Assembly (NCBI GenBank): GCA_011317545.1
Contig: WUJK01000007.1
Span: 310,001 to 374,000 of the forward strand
DNA: 64,000 nt
Direction of reading: 5' to 3'
Source: Coniella vitis
Lineage: Eukaryota; Ascomycota; Sordariomycetes; Diaporthales; Schizoparmaceae
In this document: positions 1 through 10,970 of the stretch, one piece after another
Layout: each line of letters opens with the position of its first letter
Position numbering within the stretch: the stretch's first letter is position 1
Program-made: the position numbers and the translations under genes
Notes under the pieces: generated by a model
The model's input: the letters and a program-made list of their open reading frames with translations, nothing else
The model's database searches: none
What the model was told of the DNA's origin: nothing

Positions 1-3000
1 TACTACCGCAACAGGTCCGAGCCGTCTAATTCGCCGTCTTCAAAGGGCTGTCAGCTATGTTCAGAATTGTGCAGCATGTGGAAGTTGTGATTCCTTGGAT
101 GATGATTTGAAATGCCCGCTTGAGCATATTATCAATATGTATATGGTTGTTATCCATGTGTCGGCCCCCAGACTCCCAATAGCACGTGTGAAAATCTCAA
201 CCGACTCAACTTCCCATTGAATGAATGGCCATGAAATCTCGAGCCACAAGCACCAGGATCAAAATGGAAATCACTAGTGATGTTGTTCCTGAAGATCACA
301 TGAGCATTCTAGAGACGCTGGTCATAGAGCTATGTTCACACGAGCTGGGCTGAGCAAAGCAAATACAAGTCCGCCGGAACAGTACGGAACAATTGCAATA
401 TAGAAGGCTATATATAACATGGCCGAAACCGATGAGACATGAGCCGAGAGCCACTTCTGGATTGTATCAATCACTTCTACAAGATCAATAATGGCATATA
501 TGCTTTTCAGCATTGGATGTTGCTTCGACACTATGAATCCAGACTTGAAAGGCCACAGGCTGTGGAACTATTTCCAGCGTACCCAATCACCCTTCTTTCA
601 CATGACAGTCATCAATACCGCAGAGATACACACATAGTATTCAGGCAGCCAGGGGATAGATGGGTTTCTGAGACTAGCACCCCCAGTATTGATGCGACTT
701 ATCGCTGCATGTGTATCCGGACCGTTGAGTCCTCGCGAATGCCTTCGTATCAATCCCGAGAGAACAAGGAGCCCACGTGCGCTCCGAATAGGCGTTAAAG
801 GTGGCGACATACTACACTGTTTCCGCGCAGAATGTATATAATCCTTCCCTGTTCGTAATCAATATTACACAAATCTGGGATGTGGGCACCCATTGCATTT
901 CCCACCCACCCACCTTTCGCTTCGGGAGGCTAGTCATGAAAACTACTGAATACTTGCATCCAGGTAGATTGTGAACGCTTCAACTTTTTTCTGTTGGGGG
1001 GGAAGGGGGAGAAAGCAAGAAGATGCCTTCGTGGAGGTTGTTTCTAATACGGCAAAATCTGAATGCCGGCGGTGCCAAAGGCGTTGGAGGAGCAGCAAGA
1101 GAGCAGGCGAGCTGGGCTGCAATGCAACTTCGTCCCCCTCATTCACTAATGAAGGCAGGCAAAGCAAACCTGTCCCCCGATTCCGTCAGCGAGAGTCCAG
1201 CTCACCCCATTGTGGCAAATATTCTCCGTTGTTTGGTTATGCACGTTTCTCTTTTCGAGTTGAACCGGCAAAGGTGCGTTGAGGGCACTTTGAATTGTGA
1301 TGGCCTGACGTAGCAATGTCGTCGTCGACGGGCTGAATTGCAAGATTCCAGTCACAGAAAGATTGCGCTCGAGTATCGAGAGTCACACCAATGAATCACC
1401 TTCCCCGTATACAGATGGGCTGTACAATGCACCGCTAATGCACATGTAAGGCAACAAGGCTGTAGGTGTATAGTTAGCCCACAGAAAAGTTGGTGTAACG
1501 CAGCGAAAAGAGAGCTGGGAGAACCTTGACATTCATGTGAGTTGCTCCTGGTTCGAGGCTGCTCCTTGCGAGCTGACCATTTTGCAGCGCATCGAAGATC
1601 TCAAGGAGCCCAACCCCTTATGAGCCTGGAGCGAAGAATGAGCTCAGAAATGGGCAACGACCCAAGAAACATTGAGCCTCACCTGCAGAGTGCTTGGACA
1701 GGCTTACAGGCTACAAATTGCAGTCATAGTGAGCAAATTCATACTTCTAGCTTGTTTTCTTTCTGTAATCTCAGTTTATTTAAGACTGTGACATGGGCTC
1801 ACAGATTTGATTTGAGACTCCGAACTCCCGGATGCATCTGATGTCGAGATGTGATCTCAGACTGGACCAGAGATCAAGAGGCTTGGGATGAAGCATGCCG
1901 GCTTGTTTATATATTTCATAGAACCACGAGGACTGGTAAATGGTGACATGTGTTGCTATAAACTACTAGCGGCGTGTCGAAGTCCCTGGCTTCTTTTACG
2001 ATCATTGGCGTGACGTCTGTCTCGGATGCAAGCTATTGTCATCTGTGTTTTGGTCTTCGAGAATGTATGTAAGCATTGAGTCTCTAGCCCTGGGTTATAA
2101 CAGTCAGTTCGTGTTGGCGATGCGGTTTTGAGTATCTGTCTTCAGTCATGCGAAAGGCTGAGCGTCTTGCCATGCTATCATTTGTACTGGCCTCTTGTCG
2201 TTCATCAGAACAGGTTCTATGATAATCCTCTCACGTAGCCACGTCCCATGGGAGTTGATCTTTGCCCTTGGCGCCATTGCGTGGTCATCTAGTGCTACCT
2301 GTTGATGCTAGTTTATTGGTTTATTCTACTGACTTGTTCTTCTTGAACGGACTGGGTTGAATGAACAGGTCGACCAGTGTTGTTGTTGGTGTTGTTAGAA
2401 TAGGTACCAGTATCTGTTGCAGTCTCGCGTCTCTCAAGAGCTTTTATGTGTGTATAAATATGGAGGCTTCAAGACAAGTCATATCGTGCTTCCTCCGACC
2501 ATATACCTGTCTTGAGATCCGAAGCGCTTTTGCGCGACAGCCGCACCAAGGATGCTGCTATGTTCAGTCGCTTGCGTCTCGATAGAAAAAGCGATGAACT
2601 CTTGCATTGGAAGTGGTGACTATATGATTCCATCGACTTCATTCTCCGTTGAGACCCCGATCTGTGTCGCTGGCAAAGCACACGGGTGTATGTACTGGAG
2701 GATAATCCACCATCCCCTATTGGAGAGCCATGTTTCTCATTTTTGCCATTTGAGTTTGAAAAGGCTCCATATATACCAAGTATATATTCTCTTTTGACAC
2801 GCAAGTCACAAAGGACACACTGGCCCATCTCAGCGTGCTTTCAATGTGATCACACCGAGCCTTGCTTGCTTTTCACAAGCCATGTCATTTCTCCCAACTT
2901 TCCCAGATCGACAGCAAGCCCATCGTCATTCGTCATTCAATACACGGGGGAAAAGCAACAAAATCATGTCCCCTGTTTGCTTGGAACAGCAGTTCCAGCT

Positions 3001-6000
3001 ACCAAAGACCAATCAATAGGTCTTGGAAAAACATGGCGCCCATTGCCATGCATTGACCCAGACTGTAAAGACCCGAGACTTGCCAAAACGCCACAGTGTT
3101 ACGGAACCATATACTGGCTTTTGTCGGCCAGCCACAAACAAACAAACAAAAAAGAAAACAGCCCTTGGTTTGTCAGCAACAGCGGACCAATAGTCTATAA
3201 GAAGGCTTGTGAGGAGAAATGCCAACTTTGAGGTTGATGTTCTGCACGAGACTGGTGTTTCTTTTGCAGTTGGTCAAGAGCGAGGGCTTCGAGGACAGGA
3301 GGGAGAAAAACCCAAGCACGCGTCTGACTTTGGGGAGTCTTTTGAGAACACATGCTCTCAGGTACAACACGAACACTATGCAAAGGCACAGAAAGGTGTA
3401 GATCCATTTGACAAGATTACATAGTAGATGTGATACTTTTCACATGTGAAGTTCTTGAACAACGGGCAACATGGCCACGCCGAATAGCCATCCAAAGCTC
3501 ACTCACAGTCTTGGCTGGTTGGAACGGGATGTACGGCAGATGCTGACGCGCGGATGGCGGATATAGATTTGCTTTACCATTGACTGAATGCCGTTACTGT
3601 TATGTAGTCGCGCAAGGTAGCAAGTATTTCTTTTTACTGGTGTAGCACGCCAGATCATTGTGGCATGTCAAACTCGGTCGGTACGAGTACGCAGAGCAAC
3701 AGCAAAGTCTCAAAGTAGGATCCAGGTCCTGTTGTCGGGTGACTTTGTTTCCAAGCAGGGTCCGACTTGCTGGGCACCATTTACAAGTGTGTAGAGTCGG
3801 CTGGAGAAACGAAGGGCCCCCCTCTCTCCTTCACCACAAGTCCAGGACTGTGCCGAAAATACCTCAGGCTGTCCGTCCCTTGGTGGGCGGTATCCGCATG
3901 TTGGCGGCTGCAGCCGCGCGTCTAGGGCATGGCCCATTCTCCAGCCTTGCTGATGGCTGGATGCTGCCATTCGTGGCCGCCGGGCCGCTGACCTGGCCAG
4001 TCCACCTCGCGAACGTCGAACACTCACTTGGTACTATGCACACGCGGCTATCTGCTGCGGTTGGAGCTCCAGTACTACGCCCCCGCCCCCATACTGCTAC
4101 TATACACAGCAGCAAGGTCGAAGACCTCGTAGAGTAGTATCCAACCAAGGCTGATGATGCATAGCAGCAGCGACGGCAACAACAGCAGCAACAGTAGCAA
4201 CCGAAGGGCCTGGCAAAGCAGCGGTCAACCGCAAAACAAATGCTAAACCACTATATCTGGCCTGGTCACCAGAAACGTCATCTGGGGGCACAGCGCAGAT
4301 GCGGGCAGCCGTGTGTGGTGCAGGGTAGAGATCATATCGTGGTTGCTTTTCTTCTGCCCCTTTCACTGGCCATCCTGCTCCATACTACTATGACTAATAC
4401 GCATGTACTATGTACACAGGTACATAGTAGTACTTGGCGGGTTTCAGAGTCTGATGCGGCAAAGCATCTTCAAGGAGCAACACTGCTTCTTCGACCCGGA
4501 GAAAAAAGAGCTGTTTTGACCGTGCAATGCAGCGATCCGGCGCTGTCTCCTCCACTCTTCTTCCCTCTCTTGTCCTTCTTCGCTCTCTGTGGCAACGTTC
4601 TGCTCTGCCTTTCCCAGTCGATCCGCGCGAGCGGCGGCTATGGGTGTGATTGGACCTGGCATGGGCACACTCTAGGGCGATCCAGCGCGGGGTTTCCAGT
4701 GGCCTCCAGGTGCCCGCTGCAGCCAGCCTCATTAGCTGCAGCGCCAGATCGATCCCTTTGGGGGGCCTGCTGTGGGGGGGGGGTGTCTTAGGGTCCTTGC
4801 CCGCCCCTCCAGTGTCACGTTTTGGCGGGGCCTGCTGGCCTGCTGGCCTCATGCCGTTCCATGCCGTGTGCCGCTCCTTGAGCTTCCAAGTATGCCGTGG
4901 CTGTTTTTGTCCTACGCGACACAGACATGGTTGCGCCAAAACCTTTATACAGTGTCAGAGAGAGTGTTGGGTGGAAAGTGTGGTGTTCTCCCCAAGAGAG
5001 TAGCATCATCATCTTGCCCCTGGGCGAGGTGAGAGCGCGCAAAGGAAGGGCTACTATGATTCTTCTTCAGACTCTCTCTCTCTCTCTCTCTCTCTGCTCA
5101 CCAGTCGCTATGGCTGGCTGGCTGGCTGGCTGTATCACTGGGCTGCTGCAGTGGGCCCGTTTCGTGAGTCGACTGCGATACGACAGCCAGTTGCGGACAC
5201 GACATTTGTCCCATCATCTGCCCTCTTTGAAGCGGTTCATGTCTTGTAGCACCCTGCCGCTTCCGCTTGCTCTCTTCTCTCGCCCATGCTGTGTGTGGTC
5301 ATGGCCGAATGAGAGACACAGAAATTGACACATACATCCACACCCCAACCACGCGCGCACCGAAACGGTCCAGACTGAGAGGATCGTGGCAGCCGACAGA
5401 AGCAGCCCGTCGTTTCCAGGGCCAGCACACACGCACGCTCACATGCCTCCGGCCTGGAGGAGGTGAGGCTCGGGGACGCTCCTACAGGGCATGTAGCTAC
5501 AAGGCTGTCTGAGCCCCGAGTCGGTGGCCAGGAAGCGCTCTCTGGAGCAGGGCGAAAAGAAGGCAGCTGAGTTCTGACACTGGGGGGGGAGCAATGGGAG
5601 GCCCAGCACGGCGTCTAAGTGGTTGGCTGGCCTTGTCATGCGCAGCAGGACGCTGCTCGCCCGACGGCAGTGAGCTTCCATGCAGCGACGCTCGGCTGTG
5701 ATTGATCAATCGCTGATCGCCTGGTCTTGGGGGTTCCGCGCTCCGCCTGCCCTTATTTCTCATCTTTTTTTGTTTTTTGGTCCCCTCCTGGCCCGTTTCC
5801 AGGGCTATGGACCAGTGGCCTATCACTTCCATCTGCTACGGCATCCGTATCCATCCACTCGGGGTGGGGACCAGTAAGCAAGCACTTTCCTCGGTGTATA
5901 CCATGTAGGCCAGTCCAACGGTCGGTGAAAAGGCTGGCATACAGAAAAGCAAAGGATGACTAGGCCTCTTCCTGTCAAAGAGTCATCCAAAGTGCTGAAA

Positions 6001-6810
6001 ACAGGGGGGGGGGGGAGCCATCCGCAGCCAGCAGCATAGCACGATGCATGTAAGGACACACATATGTTTATATTGGCTCTGTAAGTTGCAAAATGTACCT
6101 ACGCAGGTAAGCCTCGTCTAACTGCGTGCGTGCGTGCGTGGACGAGGGCGTGGGCAAGGGCAAGGGCATGGGCATGGGCGTGGGCGCGCGCCTTGTTGCC
6201 TTTGCCTCCCGGATTCTGCACAGATATATGTTTGGTGGCTGTCCCAGCTGGGGAGACTGGTCTGGCTGCCTCCGTTCCATGGATGCTTTTGCTCCTCCTC
6301 CTTCTTGCTCTCTCTTGCTCTTCTCTTCTCTTCTCGTTTCTCCTTCCAGCCAGTGTCTCACCTGGCCCTGTCTTTTCCACCTTGTAAGCCGGGCCGAAAA
6401 AGAAAAGAAAGATCGCCGTGCCCCCAACACACCAAGAGAGTAAACCCAGCTGAACTCAACGGCTGACTCTCACCAACCACCAAGCATCAGTAAAAAGCCG
6501 GAGAAACCTTTCCTCAGCTCCTCCAGAATCTGCACTCAGGAGGTGTTGAGCTCAAAGAGCTGTAGCAAGCGAACAAGGCACAGGGGCATACGCAAGATTA
6601 CATACATACACAAACGCACTCACTCGCTCAGCCCACCCACCCAACCACCAACTTGGGAATAATCTCACTGGGCGCCTGTTTGTACGAAGGAGAGGAGCAG
6701 GAATATTCTGCTCTTTTATCCCTTGTTCCTCCCCAAAAGCGAGGATAAAAAAACAAACACACAAAATCACACAAAATCACACACAACACGCACACACATA
6801 CAAATCAACC
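1..6810. other. long gene-poor intergenic region
   Basis: I see no convincing protein-coding gene here on either strand. The open frames are short, overlap each other on both strands and match no family I recognise. The stretch is rich in simple tracts: (CT)12 at 5072-5095, TGGC repeats at 5111-5132, GCGT x4 at 6124-6139, a GGGCAT/GGGCAA hexamer array at about 6147-6190, and several runs of 7-11 G (for example near 4771, 5581 and 6003). It also carries a GTACTATGTAC / GTACATAGTAG inverted pair at 4405-4430. It could hold a long promoter and 5' UTR for the gene at 6811, or non-coding transcripts, but the sequence alone does not show that. A gene truncated at the left window edge cannot be excluded. 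Confidence 0.6.
4405..4430. repeat. short inverted repeat (hairpin) built from the TACATAGTA motif
   Basis: GTACTATGTAC (4405-4415) is followed after four bases by GTACATAGTAG (4420-4430). The second copy is the reverse complement of the first except for the last base, so the pair could form a stem of 10 bp with a 4-base loop. It combines two of the dispersed TACATAGTA motifs described in the findings. Confidence 0.6.
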
Positions 6811-7455
6811 ATGCCGCGGCCACACTCCCGTCGCTCTTCGTCGGCCTCATCCGCCTCGTCGGCCTCGTCAGCCGGCTCCTCCTCGTCCGGTCGCTCCATC
6901 GTCTCCGTCAAGTCGTACGACATCAACGTGCCCCGTAAGCGCGGCATCAAGGCCGCCATCTACTTTGCAGGTGGCGACCCCCGCCGACACGCGAACCTGC
7001 GCCGCGACGTCAAGACCTTTGAGCTGGCCGACGGCTCCCTCGAGACAGAAACCGTCCTCGGCTTTGTGCGCGACCCTGCCGCCTACATGTTTTGGTACGG
7101 CGGCAGCCATGGCTACGACGATGACCATTACAGTCGCAGCTACTATGCTTCTTCCTCTTCCTCTTCTTCCTCGTCCTCGCGAGGCTCGCGCAGCAGTGGG
7201 AGGAATAGCCGTACAGGAGGCTCGACACGGGCTCCTTCAGCGGCGGCTGGCGGTGTGCCGGCGATGCCAGGTCCTCCCATGATGCATCCGCAACATCCGC
7301 AGCAACCACAGCAACCGCAACACTTCATGCCACCTCAACAACAGCAGCAGCAGCACCACCACCACCACCACCCCCAACATCAACCTATGCCAGCAGGCGG
7401 AGCAGGCGGGGGCACACCCTGGATGGGAGGCATGGGCGGAGGCATGGGCGGAGGA

Positions 7456-7495
<40 letters not shown>

Positions 7496-7800
7496 CTCCT
7501 CCCATGATGGGCCCCGGCGGCGGCCACCCAGATCCTGTCGAGATAGTCGACGCCATGGACGACGATGAGATCATGTCAATGCTCAGCGGCTCGTCCTTTA
7601 CGAGCGAGGACGACTACGAGTCGTCAATGAGTGGCGGTGGTGGTGGTGGCGGCGGTGGTGGCATGCCGCCAATGCATATGCCCGGCGGCCACAACATGCA
7701 AATGCCTCCTCCGCATCCTGCTGGCGCAATGCACCACCCATCAGGGCCCGTGCCACAACACAACTCCATGGCCCAGGATGGCTTCATCAAGCTGGGTTGA
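6811..7800 (+). CDS. low-complexity Ser/Gly/Met/His-rich protein of unknown function
   Basis: A single uninterrupted frame of 329 residues starting in a good context (ACC before ATG). I do not recognise a family. Residues 1-35 are Ser/Ala/Arg-rich. Residues about 36-105 are the only complex part and may be a small fold (DINVPRKRGIKAAIYF near its start, FWYGG at its end). A run of 11-12 Ser lies near residue 113. A Pro/Gln/His-rich stretch with seven consecutive His follows, then MGGGMGG and (MG)n repeats encoded by (ATGGGC)6 at 7456-7491. An acidic patch around residues 245-275 (DAMDDDEIMSML) is followed by a Gly run and a Met/Pro/His tail. No signal peptide or membrane segment is seen. GC-rich codon use and the length argue that it is a real gene. 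The composition resembles disordered or condensate-forming proteins; a metal-binding role for the His/Met tail is only a guess. It converges on the hydrolase gene at 8573-10034. Confidence 0.75.
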
Positions 7801-8572
7801 AACGAGACGAGCGAGAGCATCACCACGCACCCCCACTTACACACAACAAGCATGGTATAAGAGGCATAACTTGATGAATACGATACCACAGGAACATGAT
7901 GTAACGATAATGATATTGGTAAATGCCGAGGGTTGGGAAACATGCAAATGAGGTCTGCAGCGGGGTCACCGCATGTTGTTGTTTTGATAAAACTTCCCTT
8001 GGTCTTTTCCTTTCCTCTCTATCCTTCACTTGTGCATTCCAGTTTGAATTTTACGATGAACAACATCAGGGCGAGGCCCCCAAGATGTCTGAAAAGGTAT
8101 ATGGAAGAAGCACAAGCGCAGACAGCAGGGGCGGGGAGCGGGCATCGGCGTTGTGAGTTCTGGATCCAGATCGGAGGCAGGACAGGACTCCTGGGAAGCA
8201 ATTCTGGCGCATGGATTGATTTACTCAGACGCAAAGCGCACATATACATTTTGGCTCTGTGTTGATTAGTGCGGCAACAAGTCAAGCTTTGGGTTCCTGA
8301 ATGCATGGCTTAGCAATTCTAGTCACTTACTGGCTGGTTTGTGATAGAACAGAATGAAAGAAACCAAGCACCCATATAGTTGCAGAAGTGGCTTCTCTTC
8401 CCGCTGGAGTGTACTATCCTGAGATGCATTGCCATACCCGTCCCATGCAGGTTGTTTGCTGGACTTTGACTGCCGCCATGGAATGGGAAAGAAGAAAGAC
8501 TTGACAGCCAGGCTTCTAGGCTGCTTAACAAACGCTCATCTTTCTTTGCTTCTCCAAGGCCAAGATGGCTCA
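7801..8572. other. convergent intergenic region
   Basis: About 770 bp between two genes that run toward each other, presumably their 3' UTRs. Nothing else is recognisable. Confidence 0.6.
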
Positions 8573-10034
8573 TCACAACTTCGACTTTGGGCCTGCCACA
8601 GCCCCGTCCTTTCTCACGTTTGCTTCTGGGCCGACGCTGTCAATCAGGCCCCGGAACTCTTGGCTCATGACCGTCTTATCGCGAGCTGCTACGCCCTCAA
8701 CCCATTCTTTCCTGTACTGTTCTTCTTCCTTCCGCCACCTGTCAACCTCGTCCTGGATAAACAGAGATGCGCGGTCGGCGACTTCTGTGGGCCTCTCCAA
8801 GGCAACAAGATGCCCGACACCCTTGACAATGTACTCCTTGACCCGGCCGGTCTTTGCGCCGCCGCTCCCACCGTATCCAATGCCCGTCAACTCCATCTTC
8901 TCCTCCTGCGTCTCAGGAGTGCATACGGTGCTAGTCTCGCCTGCCAGCCACAAGACCGAGGGCCTGAGCTCGCCCAGTCTCGAAGCTATCACAGGTGGTG
9001 GTGGTTGATAGAAGGGGAAGTTGGGAAATTCATCCACATCTGCCGTGGCGTCTGGAATCAGGCTACGATCCAGCGTTCGTTTGCCCGTAGCAGGATCACG
9101 TGGTCCCTGATTCTTCACTCTGTAATATGTCAAGCATTCCATGTGCTTGGATGTCGTCAAAGTGACTGCAGGTTCCGTCTCGTCCGGGTGGACCAGGGTA
9201 GGACAGTCGCGGAAGCCGTATTTGACCATGCGGTCCACTGCACGAGGGTCCCAGGTGGAGTAGAACTTGCTCTTGCGAATGGCCTTTTCGGCATCGGCAC
9301 GGGACGGCCACAGGTCACGGCGACCTGCCGAGGCGCGCATGGTCTGGAAGCCGTAGAGCGGGCCGTAGCGGGTTCGAAGGCTCATAACAGGGTCGATCAT
9401 GACCAGACCTGAGAATAGACGCGGGTGCATGTATGCCACATTGACAATGATACTGCCGCCAAAAGAGTGGCCTAGGCCAAAGAGCGGACGGGGCATTTGT
9501 GCACGAAAGACATTGGTGAGGTGCAACAGATCGCGAGAGTGGTCAAACCACGACGCTATACACAAAGTTCAGCCATTGTCGCAGCAGCAGGATCACAAAA
9601 GACAAGGGTGGCTTAGTGTGGCTCACGCTCGCTGCCCAGCTTGTGCTCGTTCAAGATGCCACTCTGGCCCTGCCACGCAGTGTCGGCCATCCATATGGCA
9701 CGCACACGTATGCCTTGGCGGCGACAGGCGTGGACGAGATCTTCCCATAACGGTTCGTACAACTCCTGTTGGTAGGCTCGAGTCAGCTGAAGGCGAGCAG
9801 CTGTGCGTCTATCGAGTCCTGGAGACCGGGGGGCTGTGCTACCTTGACAAAGCCGTTTGCGTGTGAAGCAATGATTGTAATGTCACCAGGCTGCGGGTCC
9901 AGGTTGTCCTTTGGAATGTACTGCTTGACGGCCAGCTGCAGCGCCTCGTCCTGTGTTTGTGCGGTGGCGCGAGGATATTCGCGTATGTGCTGTCCCGCGA
10001 CGACGTGTTCCTTGATAAGGAACTTTTCCGACAT
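8573..10034 (-). CDS. peroxisomal alpha/beta hydrolase (Lpx1/AKT2-like family)
   Basis: Three exons (10034-9843, 9765-9627, 9555-8573) give 437 residues. The first intron is phase 0 (GTAGCA..CAACAG); the second is phase 1 (GTGAGC..TATAG). The start is MSEKFLIKEH. The nucleophile elbow is GLGHSFGG, with Ser141 as the likely catalytic serine. A late GVGHLV supplies the likely catalytic His; the acid is probably in the preceding WLAGETS region. The protein ends in SKL, a canonical type 1 peroxisomal targeting signal. Hydrolases of this build include yeast peroxisomal lipase Lpx1 and the AKT2/AFT2 group of fungal peroxisomal hydrolases. The substrate cannot be read from sequence; an acyl ester or acyl-CoA-related compound handled in peroxisomes is the family expectation. 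The gene is divergent from the hydrolase at 10971, with about 0.94 kb of shared upstream DNA. Confidence 0.85.
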
Positions 10035-10970
10035 GGCGGCAGGAATCTACGTCTGGATTGAGATGTGAGATATGCCAAGAAACTGACAAGGTCAGGAGGA
10101 GGAGCGCAGTGGCCAGAACACGCAGATCACCAAGACTGAACGGAGTTTGGTGAAATGACGCCCGCAAATATATGAGAAGTAGTGATTACGGGAAGAACAG
10201 GGTCGCTGTCCACACGCTCAAGGCTCTCGAATAACCTTCTTGGGGAGGTTGGAGGGCGAATACGGCGGGATGAAGAGGAGAAGGAGGAGGACGGCTACGT
10301 GTAAGTCCGAGGTACGTACACTCGGCATGTGCCTCGGGAGATCTGTGGAATGGTTTCCCCTAACCCTCCCACGTCCCGATCATATGCTCCTAACTACATA
10401 TGTGCACTTAAGCATTCTTTTGCATATCTATGCAACTATCCATAAGCCGAATTACAGCGTACACATGTAGCGCGACTTAGGAGTTGTTTAGCACCCTGCA
10501 ACCCCTGGACGGCGACCAGCCGCAATGACATCACCCCTTTAACAAACCCCAGAGTGAAAGCGCAGCCACCCCCCACAAAGGGATCCGTGATTGAAGCTAA
10601 TTCCAAGCCGCACAACCATCCAAATCACTTTGCTAAGCGTAATGACTGCCGGCACCACCGCGCGCTCTGCTGTCTGCCCTTGTGTCCACGCGTTTGGTTC
10701 CATGCCGCTCTGGGCGTTATGGAGCCAGACATGGGCCCAATAGCTCGCCGCTGCTGGTGCCGCCCTTCTGGTTATCGCAAATCAGGCTGCTATAATATAT
10801 AATTTCCCTCTTCTACTGCTGCTACGACTGCTTCCACTTTCGCTTTCGCTTCCGCTGCGCCTGTCCGTGTACGCCCCCATCACGAGAGGACGACGACGTG
10901 AACAAACGAGGAGAACGAGCACGAGGACGAGGAGGCCTTTCCAGGGAGACGACAGGGACTGCTCATCATC
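10035..10970. promoter_or_regulatory. divergent intergenic region between two hydrolase genes
   Basis: About 0.94 kb separates the start codons of two divergently transcribed alpha/beta hydrolase genes, so it must contain both promoters. A TATAATATATAA stretch near 10790 lies about 180 bp upstream of the plus-strand start codon and could be a TATA-type core promoter. No known factor site is obvious. Confidence 0.4.

Noticed and set aside
439..798. 119-residue open frame near the left edge
   Set aside because: No family likeness, overlaps frames on the other strand, and composition resembles non-coding DNA.
2686..3231. 181-residue open frame in the first intergenic region
   Set aside because: No domain, low-complexity and Ser/Pro-rich by chance, no splice-linked neighbour exon.
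4240..4939. Overlapping 183- and 181-residue frames on opposite strands
   Set aside because: They are mirror shadows in GC-rich DNA; neither shows a motif or a conserved-looking segment.
8429..9412. 327-residue plus-strand frame
   Set aside because: Antisense shadow of the PTS1 hydrolase, which has an intact active-site motif on the minus strand.
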